Assembly: GCA_029232285.1 (NCBI GenBank) | Contig: JAOXFI010000007.1 | Location: forward strand, 62,001-126,000 | Direction of reading: 5' to 3' | DNA length: 64,000 bases | Origin: Agmasoma carcini (nom. nud.) | Taxonomy: Eukaryota; Microsporidia; Thelohaniidae | Part shown: positions 33,061 through 43,800 of the stretch, piece after piece | How the letters are laid out: every line of letters starts with the position of its first letter | Position numbering within the stretch: the stretch's first letter is position 1 | Notes under the pieces: generated by a model | Told to the model about the DNA's origin: nothing | Databases searched by the model: none | What the model saw: only the letters and a program-made list of their open reading frames with translations | Made by a program: the position numbers and the translations under genes

Positions 33061-33183
33061 AAAACTGGCATATATCATATTAAATATAGGTACGTGTCTT
33101 TTATTAATTAAAAGGGTTTATATATGCTCGTTTTTAAAAAATAAAAACATTGCTGATATATTAATATGATATATGCCAGTTTT
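33061..33183. repeat. Perfect 23-bp inverted repeat
   Basis: The left arm at 33061-33083 begins AAAACTGGCATA. The right arm at 33161-33183 is its exact reverse complement. The 77-bp spacer has no gene. It lies just downstream of the Tc1 relic. Confidence 0.85.
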
Positions 33184-33229
33184 TAGAATATTATTATTAG
33201 TAAAAGAAAAGCTTTTGAATTTGGTTTTC

Positions 33230-34400
33230 TTATTGATATACGAACTTATAATAGTTTAGAATAAAATAAAAGTAGAAAATATGTTATTTGGTTGGTAAAT
33301 TTCGATCCTAAAAATTGTCAATTGATTTGCTCTATTGATAAAACTTTACAATCTTTTAGGTCTAAATGTGGCATTAAAAACGAAACTAAAAATTTGCGAA
33401 AATTGGAACCCGAATTTTATTTTGTTATGAAAACATTTCACATCAGTATAAAAACATCTGGTCAAATTTTCTAGGTTGTTGAAAATCTAATAGAGAAAAA
33501 TATTACGAGATAATGCAAGATTATTTACTGTTGATGGCCAAAAAACATACGAAAGCGTAAAATAAAGCAGATGGTATGTTTAAATGTTATGATATAAGAT
33601 ATTTCTACGTTAAGAAGTTGTATATATGAACCTTGACTCTGATTATTCAATAATAATTGAATATATATCAATGTAACCCGCAGGCAGAATTCACCTATAA
33701 AGCATGTAAAAGTTATTCACATTATTGATATTATGGTAATTCGCACAACGCCCCCAATATTTATCTTCGTAAAACCCTTTGGGATGAATTTTATAACCGG
33801 AGAAATAATTCAGTGGTAACTAATCAGACTACCACAATATAAATTATGTTTTTGTATGATAACTAGGGTTCAAAGTTGGAATTTGCCTCTACTAACATCA
33901 AACCCCAAATTTCCCTTAAAAAAGCATTAGGTGAAGTCGAACAGCATTGATGGGTTTAAATTGGTAGAAATCCTACAAATCAATTCATTGATCTACAGAG
34001 AAAAATTTCAAAAGAGTAATAACATAAATAAAGTAGAAAAACATTGATAGATATGCTTGGAGGTGTATAAACAGAACTGCAAAGAATTATAAGAAATTCT
34101 ATAAAATCTGGTTGTTTTTTAAAGATTTTAATGTTGATATAAGAGTGATAATATTAGTTATAGTAAAATATTTTTCTTATGAGTGTCAGTTCTATTTCAA
34201 TTCCAAACAAAAACTACTCTCAAGGAAATAATTGTGGGCTTTTATTAAAAGAATTTTTGATCTTGATTTTTCTTGTGATAAACTTGGTGTCTAGCAAAAT
34301 TATACAGATTGACAAAAACTATGTTAAATTCAAGTGTAAATCACACCGATATAGATCTCCTACAATTCTAACAGATGCACTGTGTATAATTCAGATATAA
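33230..34400 (+). pseudogene. Probable MULE-type transposase relics
   Basis: Broken frames. Near 33752-33835, NIYLRKTLWDEFYNRRNN followed by a TNQT stretch resembles the MULE C-terminal 'p..LW..f......TNN..E.W'. Near 34300-34380, a KFKCKSHRYRS stretch with a later Cys is FLYWCH-like. Both are weak, and the intervening sequence is not understood. Confidence 0.35.
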
Positions 34401-34957
34401 AACATGAAAATTCATTGTGTTTTTGCAAAAATTATACCCAATAAACAAGCCACAACCATTTTAACTATTATAAATCAATAAATTGTTTCAAATAGTATCA
34501 TTTACACTGATAATCAATCTTAGAAAATATATCATTATGGTAATTACCAATATTATATCACCAATAGCTAATACCAAATTTTTACAAATATCAATTACCA
34601 AATATAAAACTTTTTAATATAAATTTATAGTTATTTAGTATTATTGTAATAATAATTGTGGTTACAGCTGTTAACATTGTATAAACTTTAAGAATTATAC
34701 TTGATTCCACTTAAAAAATATAAAATTTTCCATTAGTTAATTACTTTTATATTTGTATTAAAATATATAACTGCTAGGCTCTGTTTGATAACGACCTTCT
34801 TTTAAATAATTTTATTGTTATTCTCATCACTCCTTTTATCATAAAGTGGTTGAAACATGATATCACAGTTAGGATCTGACACGGTAATAACCACAAAATA
34901 TAATTTGAATTTCATCTTTCTTATTATGAAAAACACCAAAAATATTTATTTAAATTT
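34401..34957. other. Gene-free, no feature seen
   Basis: AT-rich, between the relic region and the Rpa43-like stop codon. Confidence 0.4.
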
Positions 34958-35341
34958 CTAATCTCGTGCAGTACCAACCAACTTACTCTCATCTTCAACA
35001 TCAGTTATTTCAAACTTCCCTGTATATTCAACATTATCATCAACATTACACATTATAACATTAAGGAATGTTCCACCGTTACATCTTACTATATCTCCTA
35101 TCTTAACTTTATAAACATAAAACATTACTCTTGTTTTAAGAAGAACATTCCCATTATCTAAAATACGCCCATATTGAACCATTCCTTCTATGTTGAAACT
35201 TATAGGAAAACCTTCAAGCTTTTGACTATATTTGAATAAGTAATTAGATAAGACTCTACCAACTGATATGTAAGTATCTGTTAGCTTATCTGCTGGTATG
35301 TCTACATTTAGATCAAGTAGAATTTTTGAAAAAAATTTCAT
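34958..35341 (-). CDS. Rpa43/Rpb7-like RNA polymerase stalk subunit (Pol I type likely)
   Basis: 127 aa. The first half looks like the N-terminal stalk domain of the Rpb7/Rpa43/Rpc8 family: a helix, then 'LSNYLFKYSQKLEGFPISF' region residues resembling 'l..yl.kYs..leGi.l.y' of Rpa43, then NGNVLLKTRVMFYVYKVKIGD, equivalent to 'h..v...fyvf.P..G..l.G.V'. The remainder would be a short OB-like part. Rpb7 normally has a glycine-rich link that is not evident, and the Rpa43 wording fits better, hence Pol I. In this window RPA190, the Pol I largest subunit, is also present, but not adjacent. The protein is short for any of these subunits. Moderate confidence; RPB7 or RPC8 are the alternatives. Confidence 0.5.
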   Translation of the reverse strand: MKFFSKILLDLNVDIPADKLTDTYISVGRVLSNYLFKYSQKLEGFPISFNIEGMVQYGRILDNGNVLLKTRVMFYVYKVKIGDIVRCNGGTFLNVIMCNVDDNVEYTGKFEITDVEDESKLVGTARD

Positions 35342-35512
35342 GAGGATTTTTTTAAATATAAAATTTAAGAAAATAGTTAGTCTTAATTTTGAATAAAAGT
35401 TAGTTAATCAAAGTATAATAAATAGTAAAATAACATTAATTCTCTTTATTTAGACATTATAAGTTAAGGATAATTAGTATATGTTAATATTATGTTAAGG
35501 TTAGTATTATAG

Positions 35513-35825
35513 TATATGTTAAGATTGATCAATAACTGACTATACTTATTTATATAAAACATTGAAAGATAGATGCATAAAAACATTGAAATAAGTTAAG
35601 GTTGGTCAATAACTAACTATACTTATTTATATAAAGTATTGAAAGATAGATGCATAAAAACATTGAAATAAGTTAGGGTTGGTCAATAACTAACTATACT
35701 TATTTATATAAAACATTGAAAGATAGATGCATAAAAACATTGAAATAAGTTAGGGTTGATCAATAACTGACTATACTTATTTATATAAAACATTGAAAGG
35801 TATATGCATAAAAATATTGAAACAT
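35513..35825. repeat. Four-copy tandem repeat, 77-bp unit
   Basis: The CAATAACT motif recurs at 35530, 35607, 35684 and 35761, a constant 77-bp period. Units differ by few substitutions. It lies between the Rpa43-like gene and a small ORF. Confidence 0.95.
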
Positions 35826-35827
35826 GT

Positions 35828-35941
35828 TTAATTCATAAGAAATCTGTTCTCTTTGTCTTTGTTAGCCATCCAACACTCTTCATCTTTAGCAATTAAACTC
35901 TTCAATTCTTCAGTAATTTCTTTAGCCTTTCTTATTTCCAT
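35828..35941 (-). CDS. Possible microprotein, 37 aa
   Basis: A short frame from ATG at 35941 to TAA at 35828, beginning MEIRKAKEITEELKSL and containing CWMANKDKENRF. Charged and helical, with coding-like composition (several Glu, Lys, Ala, Trp) unlike surrounding junk frames. No family recognised. It sits between the 77-bp repeat and the elongin C gene, which is divergent from it. It may be an accidental ORF. Confidence 0.35.
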   Translation of the reverse strand: MEIRKAKEITEELKSLIAKDEECWMANKDKENRFLMN

Positions 35942-36077
35942 ATGGACAACTTTTTGTTATTTATAAAAATTTTAAAATAACTAAAATAAGTAATTATTAA
36001 ATGTCAAAAAATATTTTTTGTTTCAGATCTTTAATTGTTTTGAATGCATAAATATTTTTATTTTTTGCATAAATATC

Positions 36078-36353
36078 ATGAATAACAGCATGGTAAAAGT
36101 TATATCAAGCGATTCATATGAGTTTAACGTTAATAAAGAGATTCTATTACAGTCCAACGTGATGAATTTGTTCTTTTCAATGCATGATGTGGATGAAATT
36201 AGGTTGCCAATCAAATCTAAATTTCTTAGAAGAATATTAGATTTTATGTATCACAAATATAACTGTGGGAGTCGAAAGGATTATACAGAATTTAAGATTG
36301 AAGATGAAGAAACTATGGATTTGCTCGATATAGCTTCATATCTACGAATATAA
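36078..36353 (+). CDS. ELC1: Elongin C (Skp1/BTB fold)
   Basis: 91 aa from the ATG at 36078, or 87 aa from the one at 36090. MVKVISSDSYEFNVNKEIL matches the elongin C opening 'vkLissdg.eF.v.re.a', followed by SNVMNLFFS, the 'evnF/irLP' strand (DEIRLPIKSKFL), ILDFMYHKYN and a C-terminal ETMDLLDIASYLRI, equivalent to 'LLmAAnfLdc'. Lacks the last Skp1 helices, as elongin C does. It would act as adaptor in cullin-type ubiquitin ligases or the elongin complex. Earlier in-frame codons give a hydrophobic extension with no ATG start, so not used. Confidence 0.8.
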   Translation: MNNSMVKVISSDSYEFNVNKEILLQSNVMNLFFSMHDVDEIRLPIKSKFLRRILDFMYHKYNCGSRKDYTEFKIEDEETMDLLDIASYLRI

Positions 36354-36427
36354 TAAACGATTTTAATGATATTTACTTAAAAACAGTCATAATTGATCAT
36401 TTTGTTGTTAAAGTGTTAAATATTGAT

Positions 36428-36670
36428 TTTTTTAGATTAAAGGTTATAATTGATTGTTCTTAGATAATAATTGGTATTTATAGATAATAATCGATTGTTC
36501 TTAGATAATAATTGGCATTTATAGATAATAATTGGTATTTATAGATAATAATTGGCATTCTTAGATAATAATTGATTGTTCTCAGATTATAATTGGTATT
36601 CTAAGATTATAGTTGGTATTCTCAGATTATAATTGGTATTTATAGATTATAATTGGTATTCTCAGATTAT
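36428..36670. repeat. Tandem repeat, about 20-bp unit
   Basis: About twelve units of AGATAATAATTGGTATTTAT and variants (AGATTATAATTGGTATTCTC). It lies between the elongin C and Rpr2-like genes. Confidence 0.9.
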
Positions 36671-36990
36671 GTTTTTATATCAGACAAATACATATATTTT
36701 ATAACTAACTTATTTTTCATTTTCACTATCTTTAAATAATTTAAAGATATAAAATTATCATAAAATATGACAAATATTGATAATAATAAATCAATTATTC
36801 TAATAATATTTGTCTCTATAAGGACGTGAGATTAAAATTAAATTATTTTACTTGATAAGACTTAAAAATGACAAAATTCTAATAATTCATATTTTATAGT
36901 ATAAAATAACAAAATAATGATTTTTATATTTAAATATAAATTTTTAATTTGACTTTTTTTACTAAAAATTTTTACCATATAAAAATTATT
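36671..36990. other. Upstream of Rpr2-like gene
   Basis: AT-rich, nothing specific seen. Confidence 0.35.
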
Positions 36991-37284
36991 ATGAAAGATA
37001 AAAATATTGAAAAACATCTAATGCATCTCTTTGATTTGTGTATTAGCTTAGCTAACACTGAACTAGGTAGAACTAAAGCTAAAAATCTAGTTAGAATAGC
37101 TAATAAAGCACAGATCAAGCTTGGTATTATTAAAAGATCAATATGTTTTAAGTGTTATCAATTTTTTATACCAAATGTGACTTGTAAGTGTAAATATGAA
37201 AAAATATCATGTGGTTTTGGAATGAAAGTGATTTGTTTGAATTGTAAAAATGAAAAATTTTATGTTGAAAGAGGTAAAAAATGA
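36991..37284 (+). CDS. RPR2: RNase P protein subunit Rpr2/Rpp21-like
   Basis: 97 aa from ATG 36991. Two N-terminal helices (LMHLFDLCISLANTELGRTK, then ARxANKAQIKLG-type) precede a zinc ribbon: Cys52-x2-Cys55 and Cys82-x2-Cys85, with SICFKCYQFFIPN, equivalent to the family's 'R..C..C...l.pG'. That layout is the Rpr2/Rpp21/Snm1 family, which binds RNase P or MRP RNA for tRNA 5' processing in the nucleus. The longer open frame upstream starts in an A/T leader with no ATG that helps. Size is typical of archaeal and microsporidian versions. Rpr2 versus the MRP-specific Snm1 cannot be told from sequence alone. Confidence 0.75.
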   Translation: MKDKNIEKHLMHLFDLCISLANTELGRTKAKNLVRIANKAQIKLGIIKRSICFKCYQFFIPNVTCKCKYEKISCGFGMKVICLNCKNEKFYVERGKK

Positions 37285-37508
37285 TTATCACATAATAAAT
37301 TATAATATAGCTAGTCTAAGGTAATGTTTCAATATATATAATTTATCTATCTAATGTCAAACGTTACATATCAACTTACAAATAAAAATTTACCAAATAA
37401 AAGATATTTATAAATTGATGTGAAAACTTTTAATATAGGTATACAATCTTTGAAAATAGATATATAATCTTTAATAGATTACACTTAACTCAAATATAAA
37501 ATAAATCA
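37285..37508. other. Convergent intergenic region
   Basis: Short AT-rich gap, nothing seen. Confidence 0.35.
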
Positions 37509-38468
37509 TTACAAATTTTTTATAAAATCAGAATAATCAGGCTCATTATAACCAATACTTACACCATTACAATCCTTCTTATACAAACAACTGTTGTAAA
37601 TCAAATACTCACCTTCACCTAACTTGGTATTTGCAAAATATTCATAAAGATGACATTTGTACCCTCTAAAGTCAACCAACCTAGCTGAATCAATTTCTGG
37701 AAGAAGTAAAGCATTACAATTAACATCTATATTGCCATACACCCTTTTCAACGTATTACTATCCCTATGAATTGATGTTGAATACACAATTACATTACAA
37801 TCACTGAAAATATTAGAAGGATTACTGAATATTCTCACTTCTGTTTCATTAAATTTAAAATCCACATTCATATTTTCATAAAAATTTGTCCCATTTATAA
37901 AACCGTCTACAAAACTTATTTTTCTAACAACCGTGTCATCTTTTTTTTCATCATTTTCACCCCATGAATTATTATCCTTAATGTTTGGTATGGTGTCTAA
38001 ATTCTTAATTCGTTTAACCTTTTCAAATATAACATCCTCTGTTACTTTAAATATTACTATTGAGTCTTTCTTACTTAAATAGCTCAATATTCTGTCCTCT
38101 ATCACTATTCCTTTTTTATATTTATTTATAAAATCAAGTACATTGACACCATAAACCACATCTTCTAGGCTAAGATTGAACCTTTTATCACTCAAGCCAC
38201 TCATGATTAACTTATATTTGTTCTTTTCAAGTAAACATCTTAACTTTGTGTCATCTAAATGAATTCCGTAGACATTTTTTAATTTTTTATTCAACTTCTG
38301 AGTCAAAGATTCGGAAATAAAATCTAAAGATCTGGGAATGCTATTAATACCAACAAAATGTGTTGTATTGGGGTAGTAAAGGTTGTTTAGATAAGACTTT
38401 TCAAAGGGGAACCATGTTTCTTTGATCTCTCCTTCTTCTGTTGTTGAAGAAGCTAATTCATATTCCAT
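37509..38468 (-). CDS. Hypothetical protein, 319 aa
   Basis: Not recognised. Long clean frame with acidic N-terminus (STTEEGEIKE). No signal peptide or membrane span. An internal charged linker (about 165-185, GENDEKKDDT) separates two compact-looking parts, the second with alternating beta-like stretches (EVRIFSNPS, NVIVYSTSI). Near the C-terminus EYLIYNSCLYKKDC recalls a Cys-rich YVYNSC segment in the unknown protein at 25695-27530; this may be chance. The start ATG has a T-rich leader behind it. Real gene by length and codon style, function unknown. Confidence 0.65.
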   Translation of the reverse strand: MEYELASSTTEEGEIKETWFPFEKSYLNNLYYPNTTHFVGINSIPRSLDFISESLTQKLNKKLKNVYGIHLDDTKLRCLLEKNKYKLIMSGLSDKRFNLSLEDVVYGVNVLDFINKYKKGIVIEDRILSYLSKKDSIVIFKVTEDVIFEKVKRIKNLDTIPNIKDNNSWGENDEKKDDTVVRKISFVDGFINGTNFYENMNVDFKFNETEVRIFSNPSNIFSDCNVIVYSTSIHRDSNTLKRVYGNIDVNCNALLLPEIDSARLVDFRGYKCHLYEYFANTKLGEGEYLIYNSCLYKKDCNGVSIGYNEPDYSDFIKNL

Positions 38469-38744
38469 AGATAATTTTTTTTGTATTTTATAAAAATTAT
38501 GGTAGATAAATTAAAGACCATATAAAAGCACGATTGGTTGCTATAAAGACCAAAAATGATTAATAAATTACTTCTAAGATCAAATATATAGTAAATACGT
38601 TAGAATCAACAAGGCCAGGTGACAGAAATGATCTTGATCACTATTTTGCTATTGATAGAAAAAGAAGATATAAACTTGGCTGGTATGTGTAAAGTAATAA
38701 ATTTAGTTTTACCAAATCCTATAATAATAATTTTTTTAAAAATT
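38469..38744. other. Upstream of the 319-aa gene
   Basis: Nothing certain; probably includes unrecognisably decayed family A sequence. Confidence 0.3.
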
Positions 38745-38830
38745 TGTTATAACAATCTAAGACGGTATGACAATCAAATTTTTATATTCCTTTTATCAAA
38801 GCAATATGATTGTTATCATAGAATAATCAA
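38745..38830 (+). repeat. Family A SINE-like element, fragment (copy 6)
   Basis: AATCTAAGACGG, TATGACAATCAA, CCTTTTATCAAAGCA and GATTGTTATC follow the same order as TCTAAGATGG, CATGACAATCAA, CCTTTTACCAAAGCA and GATTAGTATA at about 29369-29430. Confidence 0.55.
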
Positions 38831-39289
38831 CCCTTCTAGACCTTTTTTTTAAATAAAATATTACTATAACTAACCATAAACAATTAATCATTTGATGTTG
38901 AAAACATTTTTATTAAATCCATTTTCGGCATGGATGAGGGTCTCACAATTACTTAAATACTCTTGAGATAATGAAGATATATTATATATATGTTATTCTG
39001 ATACAACATTTGATAAATAATTAATATATTCAATATTTATATAATCCAATGTTGTTATAATCCAACCTTACTCTAACCCATCCTTTATATATGAAAATAT
39101 CAGATTTGATCAAAAATAATATATAAAGCCATAATTCTATAATTAAATTTGTTTGTATTTAATATATAAAAATAAATAATATTTTTGTTTTATATTTTTA
39201 TATAAACTTAACTTAAACTTAAATCTTATAAATTTTATTTATCTTTGTTTCATTTCTGAAACATAAATAATTTTACTCACAACAAAAAC
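38831..39289. other. Upstream of the Thr-rich secreted protein gene
   Basis: AT-rich, no element supported. Confidence 0.35.
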
Positions 39290-40798
39290 ATGATTTATAT
39301 TTTAGCACTTCTAATCTTAAATGTTTGCTCATCGTGTATTAATTACGATAGAAATTGCCAAGTCAAAAACTATCCATACAAAAGCTTTCTAGATCAAACT
39401 TACCTCAATGAATGCGGGGTTTGCTCAAATAATTCATGTTTTAACGATTGTCTAAGTAGACAAAACGAAAGAAAAGAACTGATAAAATATCTAGAAATAC
39501 TGCTAAGCAATAAGAAAGAAAGAGAAACCCCTAAGAAAACAACTGAGAGCTCAAAGGTAAAAACAGAAGAACCAAAGGAAACAATTGAAACATCTCAACC
39601 ACAAATAATCTTTTCTACAACCACTTTAGAAAAGACAATAACTGCTGAACCTGATAAATCAACACCATGCACTAAAAATAATAAGAATTACGCCGAAATA
39701 ATTACAGTTACAAAACTATCAAAGTCTATTCAAGTAAAAGAAAAACCAGTTACTGTATTTAGAGAATTTACAACTACTATTACTAAGGAAAAACCCATCA
39801 TAAATTATAAAGTAACAACCTACACTGAAGAAGCACTAAAAACAGTAATAAAAACCGACTTTAAAACAGTTATAAAAACAATCGAAGCTGATAAAAATAC
39901 CACAGAATCAACAAGTGATGATAAACAAACCACAACTAATGAAAAACAAACAAATACACCCCCAGAAAAAACTACAAATACCATAAAAACTGTTAATAAT
40001 ACAATAACTGTATCAACTACAATCACCAAAAATTATTCAGTTGATCCTAAGACAATAACCAAAACTTTAAAACCAGACACTGTGACTGAAAAAAACATTA
40101 TAACTGATATTTCTACAAAACATTCATTTAAACCAGTAACAACAACTGTTGAAAAAACAATAATAAAAACAATATCTAAAAATAAAACTAAAACAACTAA
40201 GGAGCCGTGTACTGAGCCTAAAGGAAGCGTTGCAGTGGTCGAAACACAAGACACACAAAGTATAGTTACTGTAACTGTTGATGAAACCACTTCAAGCATA
40301 GATAAGATTGTAACCATCACTAGGGACGTTCCAACCCAGGCCAGTGAAAAAACAGTTGATCACACAGTTACTATGTACAAAACAAACGAAAATACAGTTT
40401 CTATCACAGAAAACAGTGTAAAAACCTTGACTAAGGTCGATAATGTAACAATCAGCCCTGTCACAATCACCAAGCTTGTTACAATATCATCAGAGCCAGA
40501 AACAGTAACAAAAAAGCAAATAAACAACACTGAAGACTTGGTCACTGTAACTCTAAGCAAGACTAACACAGTTTTTGAGACTAAAAATAAAACCAAATCA
40601 GGTGAATGTATTAAGACAGAAAAAGTCTACATTACAAAAAAGAAGGATAAACTCGTGGATTGCTCACCTAAGACTGCCTGCAGCAAGAATAAAGCACTGA
40701 TAAATAAGTTAATGGGCAAGAAAGTGGTTTATAAAACAATAACTTCAACCAGGAGGAACGAGGATTATGACATTGTAACTACAACAGTATTTGCTTAA
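39290..40798 (+). CDS. Predicted secreted Thr/Lys-rich protein
   Basis: 502 aa. A clear signal peptide (MIYILALLILNVCSSC) is followed by a Cys-rich segment (cysteines to about residue 54), then some 350 residues of low-complexity Thr, Lys, Val and Ser with recurring TVTVT/TTITK-type phrases and very few aromatic residues. A basic Cys-containing tail follows (SGECIKTEKV..DCSPKTACSK). There is no transmembrane anchor after the signal. Composition suggests a heavily O-glycosylated extracellular protein; in microsporidia such proteins occur in the polar tube and spore wall, which is inference here. No known PTP or SWP recognised. Base composition of this gene is Thr-codon (ACA/ACT) biased compared with neighbours. 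Convergent with RPA190, stops 98 bp apart. Confidence 0.8.
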   Translation: MIYILALLILNVCSSCINYDRNCQVKNYPYKSFLDQTYLNECGVCSNNSCFNDCLSRQNERKELIKYLEILLSNKKERETPKKTTESSKVKTEEPKETIETSQPQIIFSTTTLEKTITAEPDKSTPCTKNNKNYAEIITVTKLSKSIQVKEKPVTVFREFTTTITKEKPIINYKVTTYTEEALKTVIKTDFKTVIKTIEADKNTTESTSDDKQTTTNEKQTNTPPEKTTNTIKTVNNTITVSTTITKNYSVDPKTITKTLKPDTVTEKNIITDISTKHSFKPVTTTVEKTIIKTISKNKTKTTKEPCTEPKGSVAVVETQDTQSIVTVTVDETTSSIDKIVTITRDVPTQASEKTVDHTVTMYKTNENTVSITENSVKTLTKVDNVTISPVTITKLVTISSEPETVTKKQINNTEDLVTVTLSKTNTVFETKNKTKSGECIKTEKVYITKKKDKLVDCSPKTACSKNKALINKLMGKKVVYKTITSTRRNEDYDIVTTTVFA

Positions 40799-40896
40799 AA
40801 TAGAAAAAAAAATTTCAAAGGTTGGCCTTTTCAATAAAATTTTTATATTGTAACTTTTTATATATTTCTTAACTTAATACAAAATAAAATAAATAT

Positions 40897-43800
40897 TTAA
40901 TTGTGAATCGCCATATTATATAAAACATCAAATCCATCATGATCTAAATTACCAACACATATCTTAGCACTAATATTTTCAAGAGTGTCAGTTTGATTGA
41001 ATGAGGCTGCAGTTCTAAGATTTATAAATAAACTCTCAAAACTCATCTTTTGCAGGAAGGAGTCATCCATGGTAAACGATGTACGTGAAAACGAGCCAAC
41101 ACAGCCATTTCTAGTCATATAATCACCAATCAATGACAGATGTCTGTCGTTAATGGTGATTCCATACGCTTCAAATACATTCCTAATCTCTTTTATGATA
41201 ACAGATCTTGCTGTTTCAATACCAAAAGTATCAAACATCGAGAATACGTTAGAACAGTAAATTTCATTAAGATTGAGAGCATTAACTATAGAATCATCTG
41301 CTCCTAAGACAGCATCAAGCCTTGAACCTTCTAAAAACAATTCATTATCATTAATTGATGCTCCTTCAATTCCTTCAACAGAATGAACAGGTATCTTCTC
41401 TAAAAGAGGCCCTATAACAGGCAGAAGTGGTATTTTAAAATTAGGTTCATAGAATAAAATCAAATCAACCATATTTTCACAACTGTTTTCTCCAGCCAGT
41501 GTTTCCACCTTACCATCTAAGTTTTCATCATGAACCTCTTCCTCGTCAACAGCTAACGATGGTGTCCCTACAACCTCATCAATCTTTCGACTAAGTGATT
41601 CATACTCATCAACACCGTCTTCTTTCTCTTCTTCTTCTTCTGACAATTCGTCCTTAATTTCCCTTTTCTCTTCAGAATCATTACTAGCATGCGAAGAACT
41701 ATCACCTTCATTAATATTCGCCTCTGTATCATTATCAATCGTTTCCACTATTTTAGACTCTGAAATCTCATCATTATCTTCTTTATGGGTTGCCTTTTCT
41801 ATTTCAGAATTCAAATTTGATGATACATTGATCTTTAAGATTTCTTTAGACATAAGGTGTGGAAGTTTGGTCTTCAAGAGTAACGCAATGTTATCATCTT
41901 TGGTCTTAACATGGAATTTAACCTTTACTTGGCGCCTTGGACGACCAGAATGTATGACTTTATTCTCTAGTTCAACCTTTGTTATGTACTTAGATAAAGG
42001 CACAAAAGAGAATGCTTCAACAAGTCCCTCTGGCTCAAAGATCGGTACTTTAATTATAGACTTTTGTGTTTTGTTGGAAAACAAAATTTCTCTCAATCTA
42101 GGAATACCCAATGTTACATTCTTAGAACCTACACCAGCCAAGTGAAATGTATTTAATGTCATCTGAGTAGAAGGTTCACCAACCGACTGTGCAGCTAAAA
42201 TACCAACAGTTGACATTGGTTCTACGGATGCTAGTCTACATTTGGTATCATAAACATCATCAGTTGTACCCCTTTCAATCTTATCATATATAAATGATCT
42301 TATTGAACCAGACTTATTGTCATATTCGGTAGATCTTTCACCCACCAAATCTTTCATAAATTCTAGATTTCTTGCATCAAATACTTTCCTGCTGTTTAGA
42401 TGTGGCAAACCTTTAAGTAGATGTGCGTTATCCTCATAAAAAGACCTCTTTTCCAAAAAATTGGCCTTTTCTACATCTAATCCATCATCTCCGTAGTTTA
42501 TTTGAATAATTGATTTTCCATCCCTAGCCGTTTTATCATAACCCACTTTTATATTTTCAAGATGCTTACAGAGGCAACGTTGCAGATATCCACTATTCGC
42601 AGTTTTAATAGAAGTATCTACAAGACCTTCACGACCTGCCATACAATGAAAATAAAAACTTGCTGGATTAATTCCGGTTAAAAATCTACCAAAAGAAAAA
42701 CCACCAGCGCAAGGATTACAATCACGAACACTAAAACAAGGAAGTGTTTTCTTGGTTGTCATAAAAGGTACTCTTCTTCCCTCTAAATCTTGTTGGCCCA
42801 ATGAAATAGAAATTTGTGAGAGATTTACAAATGAACCCTTTGCACCCGTTGCTATGATATTCTCCATATTATTGGAGGGAAACTTTTTATACAGATCCGT
42901 TTTGATTAAATCTAAAGCACCTGACACGACTTCATTAACTTTACCTCTCATAAGTGCATCAACTTCTTCATCATTGATATCTTCCTTAAGCTTACCATCT
43001 GCCTCATAGTATAAACCTTTTTGATAATCAAATATTTTTTGATTGGCATCTTTGAAAAAATCTGAACGTTTCTCATTTCCTTCTGGATCAAGTAAAAGAT
43101 CATCAAATCTTACAGTAAAGCCTTTGAGTTCAAGATATCGATTAACAGTTCTAGAAATTGAAGTAAGCAAAACGTTACAAACATTATTGCCATAGATCTC
43201 TGAGCAACCATGAATAAGAGAAAAGGATGATGGTCCTATTGAGTTCTTATCAAGACACCCATCCAAGATATATCCATCTCGCACTACTAACACATCGTTT
43301 AATTTGGTTTTAACGTTCATATTAATTTTTATTCCGTAGGAATGTAGCACATAAGTAAAAATCTGTTTACCTGTCCACAATTCAATAGGATGTGTAATAG
43401 CAGGAACAAGGTCTGGTTCAACTTTATCAACGTTAAATATATTTGCATCTTTAACAATCTCAGATGATATTAAATAGAAAAATTCATCTTTTGTAAAGAA
43501 GCTGTCCTTAAGTGTCATAACCATGGCTGCTACTATATGATCTTGTGCCAATCCTCGAATAGGCGCACCAGTGACTGGTATTGTATGATTTCTATCGGTG
43601 CATGATACATTCATTGCTTCTGACGTTGCACAATAATCCTGAGGAAGGTGTATATTCATTTCATCTCCATCAAAATCAGCATTGTAAGATTTACAATTTG
43701 CGTAATGAATTCTTAATGTTTTCTCATTCTTCAAAATTTTTACTTTATGACTCATAAGTGAGGCTCTGTGCAGTGTGGGTTGTCTATTTAAAAGTACATA

